The notes under the pieces were generated by a model. It ran no database searches. It saw only the letters and a list, made by a program, of their open reading frames with translations, and had not been told where the DNA came from. Position numbers and translations under genes: made by a program. Positions 8,355 through 17,737 of a DNA stretch of 64,000 nucleotides are shown in pieces. How positions within the stretch are numbered: position 1 is the first letter of the stretch; each line of letters starts with the position of its first letter. Source of the stretch: Comamonas sp. 26 (GTDB lineage: Bacteria; Pseudomonadota; Gammaproteobacteria; Burkholderiales; Burkholderiaceae_C); contig NZ_PEFL01000001.1 in the NCBI RefSeq assembly GCF_002754475.1, positions 3,065,461 through 3,129,460 of the forward strand. Direction: 5' to 3'.

Positions 8355-11300
8355 TCAGGCCGTTTCCTTCTTGATACGAAACACTGCCGCATACATGGCG
8401 GGCAGCGCCAGCAATGTGAGCACGGTCGCCACAATCAAGCCGCCCATGATGGCTACCGCCATAGGGCCCCAGAACACGCTGCGTGACAGCGGAATCATGG
8501 CCAGCACAGCAGCAGCGGCAGTCAACACGATGGGGCGCAGACGGTGAACCGCCGCTTCCACAATCGCATCCCACGCGGGCACGCCTTGCGCACGGCCGGT
8601 CTCAATCTGGTCGATCAAGATGACGGAGTTGCGCTGAATCATGCCCATCAAGGCCACCACCCCCAGCAGCGCCACAAAGCCAAACGGGCGGTTCAGCAGC
8701 AGCAATGCCGCAGCCACTCCCGGCACACCCAGCGGGCCGGTGATAAACACCAGCAGCGAGCGGCTGACGCTGCGCAGCTGCAGCATGAGCAGCGTAAACG
8801 TCAGGAACAGCAGCACCGGAATGCCCGCCACGATGGCACCGGAGCCTTTGGAGCTCTCCTCCACCGCGCCGGCGACTTCGATGCGATAGCCAACATCACC
8901 GCCGGCATGCCAAGTCGCCTCCATCTTGCGCAGCTGCGGCAGCAATTCATTGGTGAGCGTCGCACCTTGCAGGCCTTCACGCACATCGCCCTGAACAGTG
9001 ATAGCAAAGTTGCGCTTCTCGCGCCACATCACGCCGGGCTCCCAAACCATGGCAGGCTTGGCGATTTGCGTGAGCGGAATCGACTTGCCGCCGCTGGTGG
9101 TCACATAAACGCCAGCAATATCCGTGATGGCGTCACGATCCTGTTTGGGTGTGCGCATCACGATGTCGATGAGCTTATCGCCCTCGCGGAACTGTCCCAC
9201 GGTGGTGCCGCTGAAGTTCATGCCGGTGGCTTCGGCAATCGACTGGCTGGTCACCCCCAGGGCACGCGCCTTGTCCTGATCGACCTGCAGACGAATAACC
9301 TTGACGGATTCGTTCCAGTTGTCATTCACGCCGCGCATATCGGCGTTGTCCTGCATCAGCTTCTTGACGTTATCGGCATAAGTGCGCAGCTTGGCGGGGT
9401 CAGCCCCCATCACGCGGAACTGCACCGGATATTGCACAGGCGGCCCATTGGGCAACAACTTGGAGCGGGCCCGTACCTCGGGGAATTCCTCGGCCATCAG
9501 TGCCGGCAGCTTTTTGCGAATTTCTTCGCGCGCCTTCAAGTCCTTCGCCACCAGAATGAACTGAGAGACGTTGTTCTGCGGGAACACCTGATCCAGCGGC
9601 AAATAAAAGCGCGGCGCACCGGAGCCAATCCATTCGCTGACAGAGTCCACCCCTTCCAGCTCCAGAAAGCGCTTTTCCACGCGCAACGTGACTTCCTTGT
9701 TGGCACTGAGTGCCGTACCTTCGGGGAACCAGATATCGACCAGCACCTCAGGGCGACTGGAATCTGGGAAGAACTGCTGCTGCACCTTGCCCATGCCCAC
9801 CAGCCCCAGCGCAAACACCAGCACCGTGGCCCCAATCGTCAGCCAGCGGTGCTGCACACACCAGTTCACCATGCGACGAAAGCGGTTGTAGAACGGCGTG
9901 TTGAATAGCTCGTGCTCACCGGCATTGGTGTTGATGCCAGCTTCTTCGGCAGACACCTCGCCAGATGCCACCTCAGGCGGCAGCTTGGCCGCATGTGGCG
10001 GCTTCTTGAGCAGCAGCAAACCCAGATAGGGTACGAAGTAGACCGATGCAAACCAGCTGAGCACCAGCGCGATCACCGTCACCGCGAAGATGGCAAAGGT
10101 GTATTCGCCCGTCATGGACTTGGCCATGCCAATGGGCAAAAAGCCCGCTGCCGTAATCAGCGTACCGGTCAGCATGGGCTTGGCCGTGATTTCATAGGCA
10201 AAAGTAGCGGCGCGGTACTTGTCGTAGCCCTCTTCCATCTTGCGCACCATCATCTCCACGGAAATGATGGCATCGTCCACCAGCAGGCCCAGCGCAATGA
10301 TGAGCGAGCCCAGCGACACCTTGTGCAGCCCGATATCCCAGTACCACATGGCCAGAAAAGTGGCCGCCAGCACCAACGGAATGGTGATGCCCACCACCAG
10401 ACCGGGGCGAGGGTCGATATACCAGCGCCTCCATAGCGGATTCTGGCCCTGACGTTTGTGCAGGCCAAGGCTCAGAAAACTCACGGCCAGCACCACGACA
10501 ACGGCCTCGACCAGCACCTGCAGGAACTCGCTGACCGAATCCGCCACCGCCTTGGGCTGGTTCTGCATATTGTTCAGCGTAACGCCCACAGGCAAACTCT
10601 TGGCGATGCGATCTGTCGTCAGCGTCAGCGCTTTGCCCAGGGCAATGATGTCCCCGCCCTTGACCATGGAGACACCCAGCGCCACCGTAGGCTCGCCCTG
10701 AAAGCGCACCATCACATTGGCGGGATCGGCGTAGCCACGGCGCACCTCGGCAATATCGCCCAGCCTGAACTGGGCACCGCCCGGGCCGGCAATCGGCATT
10801 TCGCGAAGCTGATTCAGATCGTTGAACTGACCTTGCACGCGCAGCACGATGGTTTCAGCAGGCGTTTGCAGCATGCCAGCCGATGCCACGGCGTTTTGCT
10901 GGTTGAGCTGATCGAGCACCTGCTTCAGGTTCAGCCCCATTTGCGTGGCGCGATGTGACAGCTCAACGTAGACCTTCTCGTCCTGCACGCCAAACTGCTC
11001 CACCTTGGCCACGTCGGGCACCTGCAGCAGTTGCAGGCGCACATCGTCGGCCAGCGTCTTCAGTTCGGCGTAGCTGAAGCCCTTAGCCTGCAGCGCGTAG
11101 ATCACGCCATAGACATCGCCAAAATCGTCGTTAAAAAACGGCCCCTGTACGCCCTGCGGCAAGGTGTAGCGCATATCGCCCACTTTTTTGCGCACCGTGT
11201 ACCAGAGCTGCGGCACCTCTTTGGGCGGCGAGTAGTCCTTGACCTGGAAGATGACCTGCGACTCGCCGGGCTTGGAGTAGCTGCTGATCTTGTCGGCATA

Positions 11301-11564
11301 GGGCACCTCTTGCAGAGTGCGCTCTATCTTGTCCGTCACCTGCTGCGCCACCTGCTCCGCCGTGGCGCCAGGCCAGTAGGTACGAATGACCATGGCGCGG
11401 AAGGTAAACGGCGGATCTTCATCCTGCCCCAGCAGGAAAAAGGCCGCAAAGCCCAGCACCATCAGCACAACGATGAAGTAGCGCGTCAGCGCCACATGAT
11501 CGAGTGCCCAGCGGGAAAGATTGAAGTGCGAACCGCCTGTCTTATGCTTGTCTCCGCCGCTCAT
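8355..11564 (-). CDS. RND family efflux permease
   Basis: Inner-membrane proton-driven exporter of the hydrophobe/amphiphile RND family. Length is 1069 residues, within the usual 1020-1070. After a soluble N-terminus come TM1 (TRYFIVVLMVLGFAAFFLLG) and the first large periplasmic loop with the porter-domain signature TYWPGATAEQVAQQV. A TM block with GLLVDDAIISVEMM follows, then a second periplasmic loop and a final TM block with GVVALMGMIQRNSVILID. It overlaps its adaptor gene by 4 bp (ATGA), so the two are translationally coupled. No outer-membrane factor gene is nearby, so a shared TolC-like channel is inferred. The substrate cannot be told from sequence. Confidence 0.93.
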   Translation of the reverse strand: MSGGDKHKTGGSHFNLSRWALDHVALTRYFIVVLMVLGFAAFFLLGQDEDPPFTFRAMVIRTYWPGATAEQVAQQVTDKIERTLQEVPYADKISSYSKPGESQVIFQVKDYSPPKEVPQLWYTVRKKVGDMRYTLPQGVQGPFFNDDFGDVYGVIYALQAKGFSYAELKTLADDVRLQLLQVPDVAKVEQFGVQDEKVYVELSHRATQMGLNLKQVLDQLNQQNAVASAGMLQTPAETIVLRVQGQFNDLNQLREMPIAGPGGAQFRLGDIAEVRRGYADPANVMVRFQGEPTVALGVSMVKGGDIIALGKALTLTTDRIAKSLPVGVTLNNMQNQPKAVADSVSEFLQVLVEAVVVVLAVSFLSLGLHKRQGQNPLWRRWYIDPRPGLVVGITIPLVLAATFLAMWYWDIGLHKVSLGSLIIALGLLVDDAIISVEMMVRKMEEGYDKYRAATFAYEITAKPMLTGTLITAAGFLPIGMAKSMTGEYTFAIFAVTVIALVLSWFASVYFVPYLGLLLLKKPPHAAKLPPEVASGEVSAEEAGINTNAGEHELFNTPFYNRFRRMVNWCVQHRWLTIGATVLVFALGLVGMGKVQQQFFPDSSRPEVLVDIWFPEGTALSANKEVTLRVEKRFLELEGVDSVSEWIGSGAPRFYLPLDQVFPQNNVSQFILVAKDLKAREEIRKKLPALMAEEFPEVRARSKLLPNGPPVQYPVQFRVMGADPAKLRTYADNVKKLMQDNADMRGVNDNWNESVKVIRLQVDQDKARALGVTSQSIAEATGMNFSGTTVGQFREGDKLIDIVMRTPKQDRDAITDIAGVYVTTSGGKSIPLTQIAKPAMVWEPGVMWREKRNFAITVQGDVREGLQGATLTNELLPQLRKMEATWHAGGDVGYRIEVAGAVEESSKGSGAIVAGIPVLLFLTFTLLMLQLRSVSRSLLVFITGPLGVPGVAAALLLLNRPFGFVALLGVVALMGMIQRNSVILIDQIETGRAQGVPAWDAIVEAAVHRLRPIVLTAAAAVLAMIPLSRSVFWGPMAVAIMGGLIVATVLTLLALPAMYAAVFRIKKETA

Positions 11565-12832
11565 TTGCCAGCCCCCACGGCTGCTGCTGGCTGTGCCTTC
11601 GCTTCTGTTTCAGGAGCTGCTTGCGCTTCACCTGCCTGCGCTTGAGGCTGATTTGGCTGTAAATTTTGAGCCGGCTTGGCATATTTATCGCGGTACACAG
11701 TGACCTTTTGCCCCGGTGTCAGCACATGCACACCCGTGGCCACCACCTGCATACCCGGCTGCAGACCAGAGGCAATCACCGCCTCGTTGCCATCCGCTGC
11801 ACCGACTTGCACCGGCTGCAGCTTGACGGAGCCACTGGCCGCGTCATACAGCCACACCGCCGTGCCCTGGCCCTTGTCACCTTCCTGGCGCAAAGCCGTG
11901 GTCGGCAGCTTGATGACCTGCGCGCCCACCGCCTGCTTGCCCGCACCCATGCCTTCGGGGATGACCTGCACCGTTGAGCCCAGCGCGGGCAAATCGGCAC
12001 CCTGCAAGGCTGCCTTGACCAGATAGGTGCGCGTTGCCGCATCAGCACTGGCAGCCACCTCGCGCACCTGTGCATCAATCAGGCGAGATTCATCAGACCA
12101 GGGGCGTACCTTGACGGCCTGCCCGGGCTTGATGGCGCTGCGGCGATCTTCTGGCACGTTAAACACCGCATCCCGCGCGCCATCGAGTGCAATGCGCACC
12201 ACGGGTGAGCCTGCGCTTACGACCTGTCCGGGCTCGGCATCCACGCTGGTCACTACGCCATCGGCATCGGCCAGCAACTGGGTGTAATTTTCCTGATTGG
12301 ACTGGCTGGACAGCTGTGCCTTGGCCTGGTCCAGCGATGCCTGAGCGGCCTTCAAATTGGCCTCATAGCGCTCCATCTCGGCGGCGCTGATGAAGTTCTG
12401 CGCCCGCAGCGTGCGAAAGCGCCTGGCATTGGCATCGGCCAAGTCACGCTGTGTGGTCGCAGATGACAGCTGGGCACGCGCGGCATCGGCGCTGAGCTGG
12501 TAGTCACGCGCATCGAGTCGCGCCAGCACCTGACCCGCCTTGACATGCTGGCCCAGCTCCACCTCGCGCTTGGTGATCTTGCCTGCGACGCGAAAGCCCA
12601 AACGAGACTCCACCTTGGCACGCACATCGCCCGAATATTCTTGAGCCGCTTCGATCGCGCCCTCGCCCACCGTCACCAGTTTGACCGCACGAACCGGCTC
12701 AGGCAGAGGCTCTTTCTTGGAGCATGCCGACAACATGGCCGCAGCCGCCACGATAGACAGGGCCAGCAAAGGAGCAGCATGCCTGCGCGATGAAACCGAC
12801 ACTGCAAAACGACGAAAGGGCGATACAGCCAT
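11561..12832 (-). CDS. RND efflux periplasmic adaptor subunit (lipoprotein)
   Basis: Membrane fusion protein linking the RND permease to an outer-membrane channel. Length is 423 residues. The signal sequence ends in a lipobox (MLSAC, Cys near 37). The barrel-sandwich halves (SRLGFRVAGKITKREVELGQ and YTQLLADADGVVTSVDAEPG) flank a helical hairpin, and a beta-barrel domain follows. The C-terminal tail is rich in Gln, Ala and Pro. It is the first gene of the efflux pair and divergent from hpnC across about 150 bp. Confidence 0.92.
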   Translation of the reverse strand: MAVSPFRRFAVSVSSRRHAAPLLALSIVAAAAMLSACSKKEPLPEPVRAVKLVTVGEGAIEAAQEYSGDVRAKVESRLGFRVAGKITKREVELGQHVKAGQVLARLDARDYQLSADAARAQLSSATTQRDLADANARRFRTLRAQNFISAAEMERYEANLKAAQASLDQAKAQLSSQSNQENYTQLLADADGVVTSVDAEPGQVVSAGSPVVRIALDGARDAVFNVPEDRRSAIKPGQAVKVRPWSDESRLIDAQVREVAASADAATRTYLVKAALQGADLPALGSTVQVIPEGMGAGKQAVGAQVIKLPTTALRQEGDKGQGTAVWLYDAASGSVKLQPVQVGAADGNEAVIASGLQPGMQVVATGVHVLTPGQKVTVYRDKYAKPAQNLQPNQPQAQAGEAQAAPETEAKAQPAAAVGAGK

Positions 12833-12984
12833 GGTGTCCTGGGCTTAAAAAAGAAGAAAAGCGCAGCTACCGGGAAGGCCGCTGCACCAAAGTCAGCGCT
12901 GATTGTGCACGCTCGTACGCTTTTACGCCGTCTTTTTATCGGCCAGCGACAAGCCTTGGCGCAGCTCAGTCCACAATACGGGCC

Positions 12985-13881
12985 GTGAACCATACGCCCC
13001 CCGCAAGCCCCGCGCCCCATGAGCCGGGCAGCATCACGCACTACGAAAATTTCCCCGTCGCATCGTGGCTGTGCCCACCCCAGTTGCGCCCGCCGATTGC
13101 GGCCATCTACCACTTTGCGCGCACCGCCGACGATCTGGCTGACGAGGGTGACTTCAGCACCGAGCAGCGCCTGCTCACGCTGCAGCAATACGCGACCGAT
13201 CTGCAGCACATAGGCACGGCTGGTGAAGCCAGCATGCTGGCCCGCACCGCCTGGCCCCAGGTTTTTGGCCCGCTGGCCGCACAGGTGCAGGTGCACCAGT
13301 TGCCCAAGCAATTGCTGGCCGACCTGCTCAGCGCCTTTGATCAAGATGTGCGCATGACGGGCGCGCAGACTCGCTACACCGACATGGCCCAGTTGCTTGA
13401 CTACTGCCGGCGCTCGGCCAACCCCATAGGGCGGCTGCTGCTGCATCTGTATGGCGTGGGCCATGCCAAGGCACTGATTCAAAGCGACGCCATTTGCACA
13501 GCGCTGCAGCTCATCAACTTCTGGCAGGACTTGAGTCAGGACTTGCCGCGCCAGCGCCATTACTTGCCAGATGCCGATCTGGCCCGCCATGGACTTGCGC
13601 GAAGCGCTATCAAACCCGAAGCGCAAGCGCTGACGCCCGCGCTGCAGACGCTGCTGGATGAACTCAACCGCCAGGCTCGCAGCCTGATGAACCATGGCGC
13701 ACCGCTGGTCCATCAGTTGCCCGGCCGTGCAGGCTGGGAACTGCGTCTGGTGGTGCAAGGCGGGCTGCGCATTCTGAACAAGCTGGACGCCATGCAGGGC
13801 CGCAACCTCTACCAGCGCATCAAGCTGGGCAAAAAAGATGTGCCTGCCATGCTCTGGCAAGCCCTCATCATGTCCACCTGA
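12985..13881 (+). CDS. hpnC: squalene synthase HpnC (hydroxysqualene synthase)
   Basis: Isoprenoid synthase-fold enzyme. In the HpnCDE route it converts presqualene diphosphate to hydroxysqualene. Both Asp-rich metal-binding motifs are present: ARTADDLADEGD and NFWQDLSQDLPRQRHYLP. The frame is open from 12790, but that would overlap the divergent adaptor gene and the extra residues do not resemble the family. The GTG at 12985 gives 298 residues and begins shortly before the conserved HYENFPVASWL, so it is my choice. Its ribosome binding site is weak and the start is uncertain. It is followed by hpnD and hpnE. Confidence 0.88.
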   Translation: MNHTPPASPAPHEPGSITHYENFPVASWLCPPQLRPPIAAIYHFARTADDLADEGDFSTEQRLLTLQQYATDLQHIGTAGEASMLARTAWPQVFGPLAAQVQVHQLPKQLLADLLSAFDQDVRMTGAQTRYTDMAQLLDYCRRSANPIGRLLLHLYGVGHAKALIQSDAICTALQLINFWQDLSQDLPRQRHYLPDADLARHGLARSAIKPEAQALTPALQTLLDELNRQARSLMNHGAPLVHQLPGRAGWELRLVVQGGLRILNKLDAMQGRNLYQRIKLGKKDVPAMLWQALIMST

Positions 13882-13889
13882 ATTCAAGT

Positions 13890-13940
13890 AAAAATAGCTT
13901 CCAGCCCTTTATAGATAGGCGCTAGCAGCTATTAAATTAA
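13890..13940. repeat. dispersed intergenic hairpin repeat, copy 1
   Basis: An ATAGCT arm (13894-13899) and an AGCTAT arm (13927-13932) flank a centre CTTTATAGATAGG, bounded by A/T-rich ends. It lies in the hpnC-hpnD gap. The same design recurs at 30404, 31569, 34911, 37071, 53487 and 53620. Confidence 0.65.
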
Positions 13941-14030
13941 AAGTACGAGCGGCAGTTTTGACTATGCGCAAGCAGCGCATTGCACTCTTGCGCCCGCCAG
14001 ACACCCTTGCCATGTGACAATGCTCCCCCT

Positions 14031-14870
14031 ATGAATCCGGATCAGTACGTCCAAGACAAAGCAGCGTCCTCGGGCAGCAGCTTTTACTACGCCTTCCTCT
14101 TTTTGCCCAAGGAGCGTCGCGCCGCTATCACGGCTTTTTATGCCTTCTGCCGCGAAGTGGATGACGTAGTCGATGAGGTCACCGACCCCGGCGTCGCCGC
14201 CACCAAGCTCGCATGGTGGAAGAGTGAAGTGCACAAAGGCTTTAGCGGTCAGTCCAATCATCCCGTGATGCTGGCGCTGATGCCCCACGCCAAGACCTAT
14301 GGCATTGAAGAACGCCATCTGCAAGGCGTGATCGAAGGCTGCCAGATGGATCTGGACCAGACCCGCTATCTGGACTATGCCGGTCTGCAGCGCTACTGCC
14401 ATCTGGTGGCAGGCGTGGTCGGCGAAGTCGCAGCGCGCATCTTTGGCCAGACCGACGAGCGCACCACCGAATACGCCCACACGCTGGGTCAGGCGCTGCA
14501 GCTCACCAACATCATTCGTGATGTGGGCGAAGACGCCATGCGCGGCCGCATCTACCTGCCCATCAGCGAGCTGCAGCAGTTCGACGTGAAGGCGCACGAG
14601 ATTACCAAGCGCGAGTATTCAGACCGCTTTACCGCGCTGATGCGCTTTCAGGCCGAGCGCGCCCATGGCCTGTATGACAAGGCTTTCTCGCTACTGCCCG
14701 ACGCTGACCGCCGCGCCCAAAAGCCCGGCCTGATGATGGCCAGCATCTATCGCACCCTGCTGCGCGAGATTGAGTCCGAGAACTTTCAGGTACTGCACCA
14801 GCGCATCAGCCTCACGCCACTGCGCAAGCTCTGGCTGGTCTGGAAGATGCAGGCGCTGGGCCGCATGTAA
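14031..14870 (+). CDS. hpnD: presqualene diphosphate synthase HpnD
   Basis: Condenses two farnesyl diphosphates to presqualene diphosphate, the first step of the HpnCDE route. ATG 14031 gives 279 residues, the family norm; the frame is open to 13980 but that part is not conserved. The metal-binding motifs are REVDDVVDEV near residue 45 and NIIRDVGEDAMRGRIYLP near 165. It belongs to the trans-isoprenyl diphosphate/squalene-phytoene synthase family and is 8 bp upstream of hpnE. Confidence 0.93.
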   Translation: MNPDQYVQDKAASSGSSFYYAFLFLPKERRAAITAFYAFCREVDDVVDEVTDPGVAATKLAWWKSEVHKGFSGQSNHPVMLALMPHAKTYGIEERHLQGVIEGCQMDLDQTRYLDYAGLQRYCHLVAGVVGEVAARIFGQTDERTTEYAHTLGQALQLTNIIRDVGEDAMRGRIYLPISELQQFDVKAHEITKREYSDRFTALMRFQAERAHGLYDKAFSLLPDADRRAQKPGLMMASIYRTLLREIESENFQVLHQRISLTPLRKLWLVWKMQALGRM

Positions 14871-14878
14871 TCGCAGCC

Positions 14879-16225
14879 ATGCAAGTTGCCATCATCGGTG
14901 GCGGCTGGGCCGGCATGGCCGCCGCAGTACAGCTCTCGCTCAGCGGCCATCACCCCACAGTTTTTGAAGCCAGCCGCCAGTTGGGTGGCCGCGCCCGCAA
15001 TCTGGATCTACCCAGTGGCATAGACGCCGACAACGGCCAGCACATTCTGATTGGCGCCTATGCCGACTGTCTGCGCCTGATGCGCATGGTTGGCACCGAC
15101 CCCGAAAAAGCCTTGCTGCGCAAGCCACTGGCCATGCGCTATGCCGATGGCAGCGGCCTCTCCTTCCCCAACCTTCCCGCACCGCTGGATGCCTTGATCG
15201 GCATTGCCAGCGCCAGCGGCTGGTCGCTGCGCGAGCGCGCCGCCTTGCTGGGCCGTGCCGTGCGCTGGCGCTTGCAGGGCTTTCGCTGCGCAGACACGGC
15301 CACGGTGGCCGATATCTGCACCGGCCTGCCCGGGCGGCTGCTCGATGAATTTATTGAGCCGCTGTGCGTCTCGGCTCTGAACCTGCCCGCAGCGCAGGCC
15401 AGCGGCAGCATCTTTTTGCGTGTGCTGCACGACGCCCTGTTTGCAGGCACCGGCGGCTCTCACTTTCTGGTACCGCGCTGCGGCTTGGGTGATTTATTTC
15501 CCGTGCCCGCCGCGCAATGGCTGCAAAGCCGGGGCCATGCCGTGCATACGGCCAGCCGCACTCAGGAACTGATTCCCCAAGGCCCGCAATGGCTGCTTCG
15601 CACAGCCAACCCCGTCATCGCCACCGCACTGGAGCAATCGCGCTTTGATGCCGTGCTGCTGGCCTGCCCGCCCCATGAAGCTGCAAGGCTGGCCCTGCTG
15701 GCCGCCGAAGACGAACGCCTGCCCGCCCGAAACGGTGTGCACTACCAAAGCTGGGCACAAACCGCGCAGGCGCTTGAGCACACCGCCATTGCCACGGTTT
15801 ACGCATGCACCAGCCATCGCCTAACAGCTGCCATGCCTTGGCTGGCCCTGCACCCCGGCGAGTCGGCACCCGCGCAGTTTGTGTTTGATCGCGGCCACCT
15901 GCACACCGAAGCTGCTGCCCGGCAAGGCCTGATGGCCTTTGTCATCAGCGACTGCCGGACAGACCGCGAAACGTTGCAGCATCAGGTACTGGAGCAAGCC
16001 CGCCAGCAACTGGGCTGGCAAGACATTGAAGCCGTGCAAACCGTAGTGGAAAAACGCGCCACTTTTGCCTGCACTCCTGCTGCAGAGCGCCCTGAAATGG
16101 CGCTGGGCCATGGCCTGTGGGCCTGTGGCGACTACATTGCCGGCCCCTACCCCGCCACGCTGGAAGGCGCCGTACGCAGTGGCATGGCGGCGGCAGATGA
16201 ACTAGTCAAAGCAGACCAGCTCTAG
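14879..16225 (+). CDS. hpnE: hydroxysqualene dehydroxylase HpnE
   Basis: FAD-dependent amine-oxidase-fold enzyme that reduces hydroxysqualene to squalene, the last step of the module. Length is 448 residues. The N-terminal Rossmann motif is AIIGGGWAGMAAAVQLSLSG, followed by VFEASRQLGGRARN and the conserved DNGQHILIGAY. The C-terminal FAD-contact region GDYIAGPYPATLEGAVRSG is typical. It is the third gene of hpnCDE. Confidence 0.93.
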   Translation: MQVAIIGGGWAGMAAAVQLSLSGHHPTVFEASRQLGGRARNLDLPSGIDADNGQHILIGAYADCLRLMRMVGTDPEKALLRKPLAMRYADGSGLSFPNLPAPLDALIGIASASGWSLRERAALLGRAVRWRLQGFRCADTATVADICTGLPGRLLDEFIEPLCVSALNLPAAQASGSIFLRVLHDALFAGTGGSHFLVPRCGLGDLFPVPAAQWLQSRGHAVHTASRTQELIPQGPQWLLRTANPVIATALEQSRFDAVLLACPPHEAARLALLAAEDERLPARNGVHYQSWAQTAQALEHTAIATVYACTSHRLTAAMPWLALHPGESAPAQFVFDRGHLHTEAAARQGLMAFVISDCRTDRETLQHQVLEQARQQLGWQDIEAVQTVVEKRATFACTPAAERPEMALGHGLWACGDYIAGPYPATLEGAVRSGMAAADELVKADQL

Positions 16226-16368
16226 GCGTTGTAGCCCTCTCATCAGGGTATTCCTGATGCCTGAATAGTCCTGCAGCACCACGTTTGACAGCCGTTTGAC
16301 AGCCACAGTTGCAACCATGGGTTGAGGGCTCACTCTCAGCCAAATAAAACCAAAGCAACGGAGACAAC

Positions 16369-17391
16369 ATGGCATCCACGTTCAACCAATCCACTCGCGA
16401 AGTTCTGACCATCTCGCGCCGCCATCTGCTGACGGGTGCAGGCGCGCTGGCCTGCAGCAGCTTGCTGCCCGGTCTGGCTCAGGCGGCCGATGACAACTGG
16501 CCCAGCCGCCCGATTCGCTTTGTTGTGCCTTTCGCACCCGGGGGCAGCTCAGAAATCGTGGCCCGCTCCACCGCAGCAGAACTCTCCAAGACGCTGGGTC
16601 AGAACGTGTTTGTGGACAACAAACCCGGCGCAGCAGGCAATATCGCCATGCAGGAAGTAGCGCGTGCTGAGGACCAGAGCACCGTCATCCTCGGTCACAT
16701 CGGCACACTGGCCGTCAACCCCTACATTTTTGACAAGCTGTCCTGGGACCCAAAGAAAGATTTTGTGCCTGTGAGCCTGCTGGCCAAGGTGCCTAGCCTG
16801 TATGTGGTGCACCCCGATCTGCCGGTCAAGAACATTGCCGAGCTGGTGGCCTATGCCAAAAAGAACCCCGGCAAGCTGGGCTACGGCTCGGCCGGCAATG
16901 GCAGCGCAGGCCACTTGGCGTTTGAATACCTGAAGATGACCGCCGATATCTTCATGCTGCACGTGCCCTACCGCGGCACCGGCCCCATGATGACCGACCT
17001 GCTCTCGGGCCGTCTTGATGCCGCAGCTGTGGGCGCTGCTGCGCTGCTGCCGTTTATCAAGGCAGGCAAGGTGCGCTGCATTGCGACTGGCTCAACCAAG
17101 CGCCTGCCGCAACTGCCCGATGTGCCGACGGTGGCCGAGCAAGGCTTCCCCGGTTTTGAAATGACACAGTGGTACGGCATGCTGGCCCCATCGACCCTGC
17201 CTCGCGCCCATGTGGACAAGCTGGCGGTTGAATGCGCCAAAGCCGTCAAGGCCCCCGACGCCCTCAAGCGCCTGCTGGGCGATGCGGCGGAGCCCATTGG
17301 CAGCACGCCAGAGCAATTCGCCCAGTTCATCGCCACCGAGCAAAACCGCTGGCAAAAAGTACTGAAGCGCGCGCAAGTCAAGCCGAACTGA
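16369..17391 (+). CDS. Bug-family (TctC-like) solute-binding protein with Tat-type signal
   Basis: Periplasmic binding protein of the tripartite tricarboxylate transporter receptor family, 340 residues. The N-terminus contains SRRHLLTGAGALACSSLL, a twin-arginine-like signal ending at AQA-ADD. The mature part starts WPSRPIRFVVPFAPGGSSEIVAR, the conserved beta1-alpha1 ligand loop of Bug proteins, with VDNKPGAAG following. No TctA/TctB membrane genes adjoin it, so it is an orphan, as is common in Comamonadaceae and Bordetella. The ligand is unknown; a small carboxylate or aromatic acid is likely from the family. Confidence 0.9.
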   Translation: MASTFNQSTREVLTISRRHLLTGAGALACSSLLPGLAQAADDNWPSRPIRFVVPFAPGGSSEIVARSTAAELSKTLGQNVFVDNKPGAAGNIAMQEVARAEDQSTVILGHIGTLAVNPYIFDKLSWDPKKDFVPVSLLAKVPSLYVVHPDLPVKNIAELVAYAKKNPGKLGYGSAGNGSAGHLAFEYLKMTADIFMLHVPYRGTGPMMTDLLSGRLDAAAVGAAALLPFIKAGKVRCIATGSTKRLPQLPDVPTVAEQGFPGFEMTQWYGMLAPSTLPRAHVDKLAVECAKAVKAPDALKRLLGDAAEPIGSTPEQFAQFIATEQNRWQKVLKRAQVKPN

Positions 17392-17403
17392 GTAAAAGCG
17401 GGC

Positions 17404-17474
17404 GCAGCGAAGGTATCCGCCTCCTCCGGCGCTACGCGCCAGAGAGGGGGAAGGCGCAAAGCGCCTCAGGGGGT
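17404..17474. repeat. REP-like intergenic element with two GC-rich mini-hairpins
   Basis: Two short palindromes, GGCGC-TAC-GCGCC (17428-17440) and GGCGC-AAA-GCGCC (17453-17465), are embedded in CCTCCTCC and GAGGGGG tracts that can pair. It fills the gap between the converging Bug gene and the DUF2788 gene and may act as a bidirectional terminator. Only one copy occurs here. I believe similar sequences recur in Comamonadaceae intergenic regions, but that is recollection. Confidence 0.45.
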
Positions 17475-17475
17475 G

Positions 17476-17691
17476 TCAATTACGTTCTATCCACCACTGG
17501 ATAACGATCTTGGCGACGTAGCCAATAAAGCCAACGCCCAGACCCAGACAGATAACAAAGGTGCCGAACTTTCCTGCCTTGGACTGGCGCGCCAGCTGCA
17601 GGATGATGAACACCATGAACAAGATGAAGGCGCCCACGCCCCAGGTCAGAAAAAAGTGGGCGATCTGCTCTTCCGTATAGCCAAATATCAC
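17476..17691 (-). CDS. small DUF2788-like membrane protein
   Basis: 71 residues starting MIFGYTEEQIAHFFLTWGVG. Two predicted membrane helices (about 12-32 and 43-65) flank a positively charged loop RQSKAGKFG, and the protein ends in WWIERN. The EEQIA start and SKAGKFGTF loop fit the DUF2788 family of betaproteobacteria and pseudomonads; no function is known. It is 46 bp downstream of the DUF2189 gene on the same strand. Confidence 0.8.
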   Translation of the reverse strand: MIFGYTEEQIAHFFLTWGVGAFILFMVFIILQLARQSKAGKFGTFVICLGLGVGFIGYVAKIVIQWWIERN

Positions 17692-17737
17692 GACAACCAG
17701 GTCCTTACAGCCTTGCCAGGCCCTGGTCGTGCGGCGC

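Noticed and set aside
12790-12984. N-terminal extension of hpnC to the ATG at 12790
   Set aside because: It would overlap the divergent adaptor gene, and the added 65 residues do not resemble HpnC.
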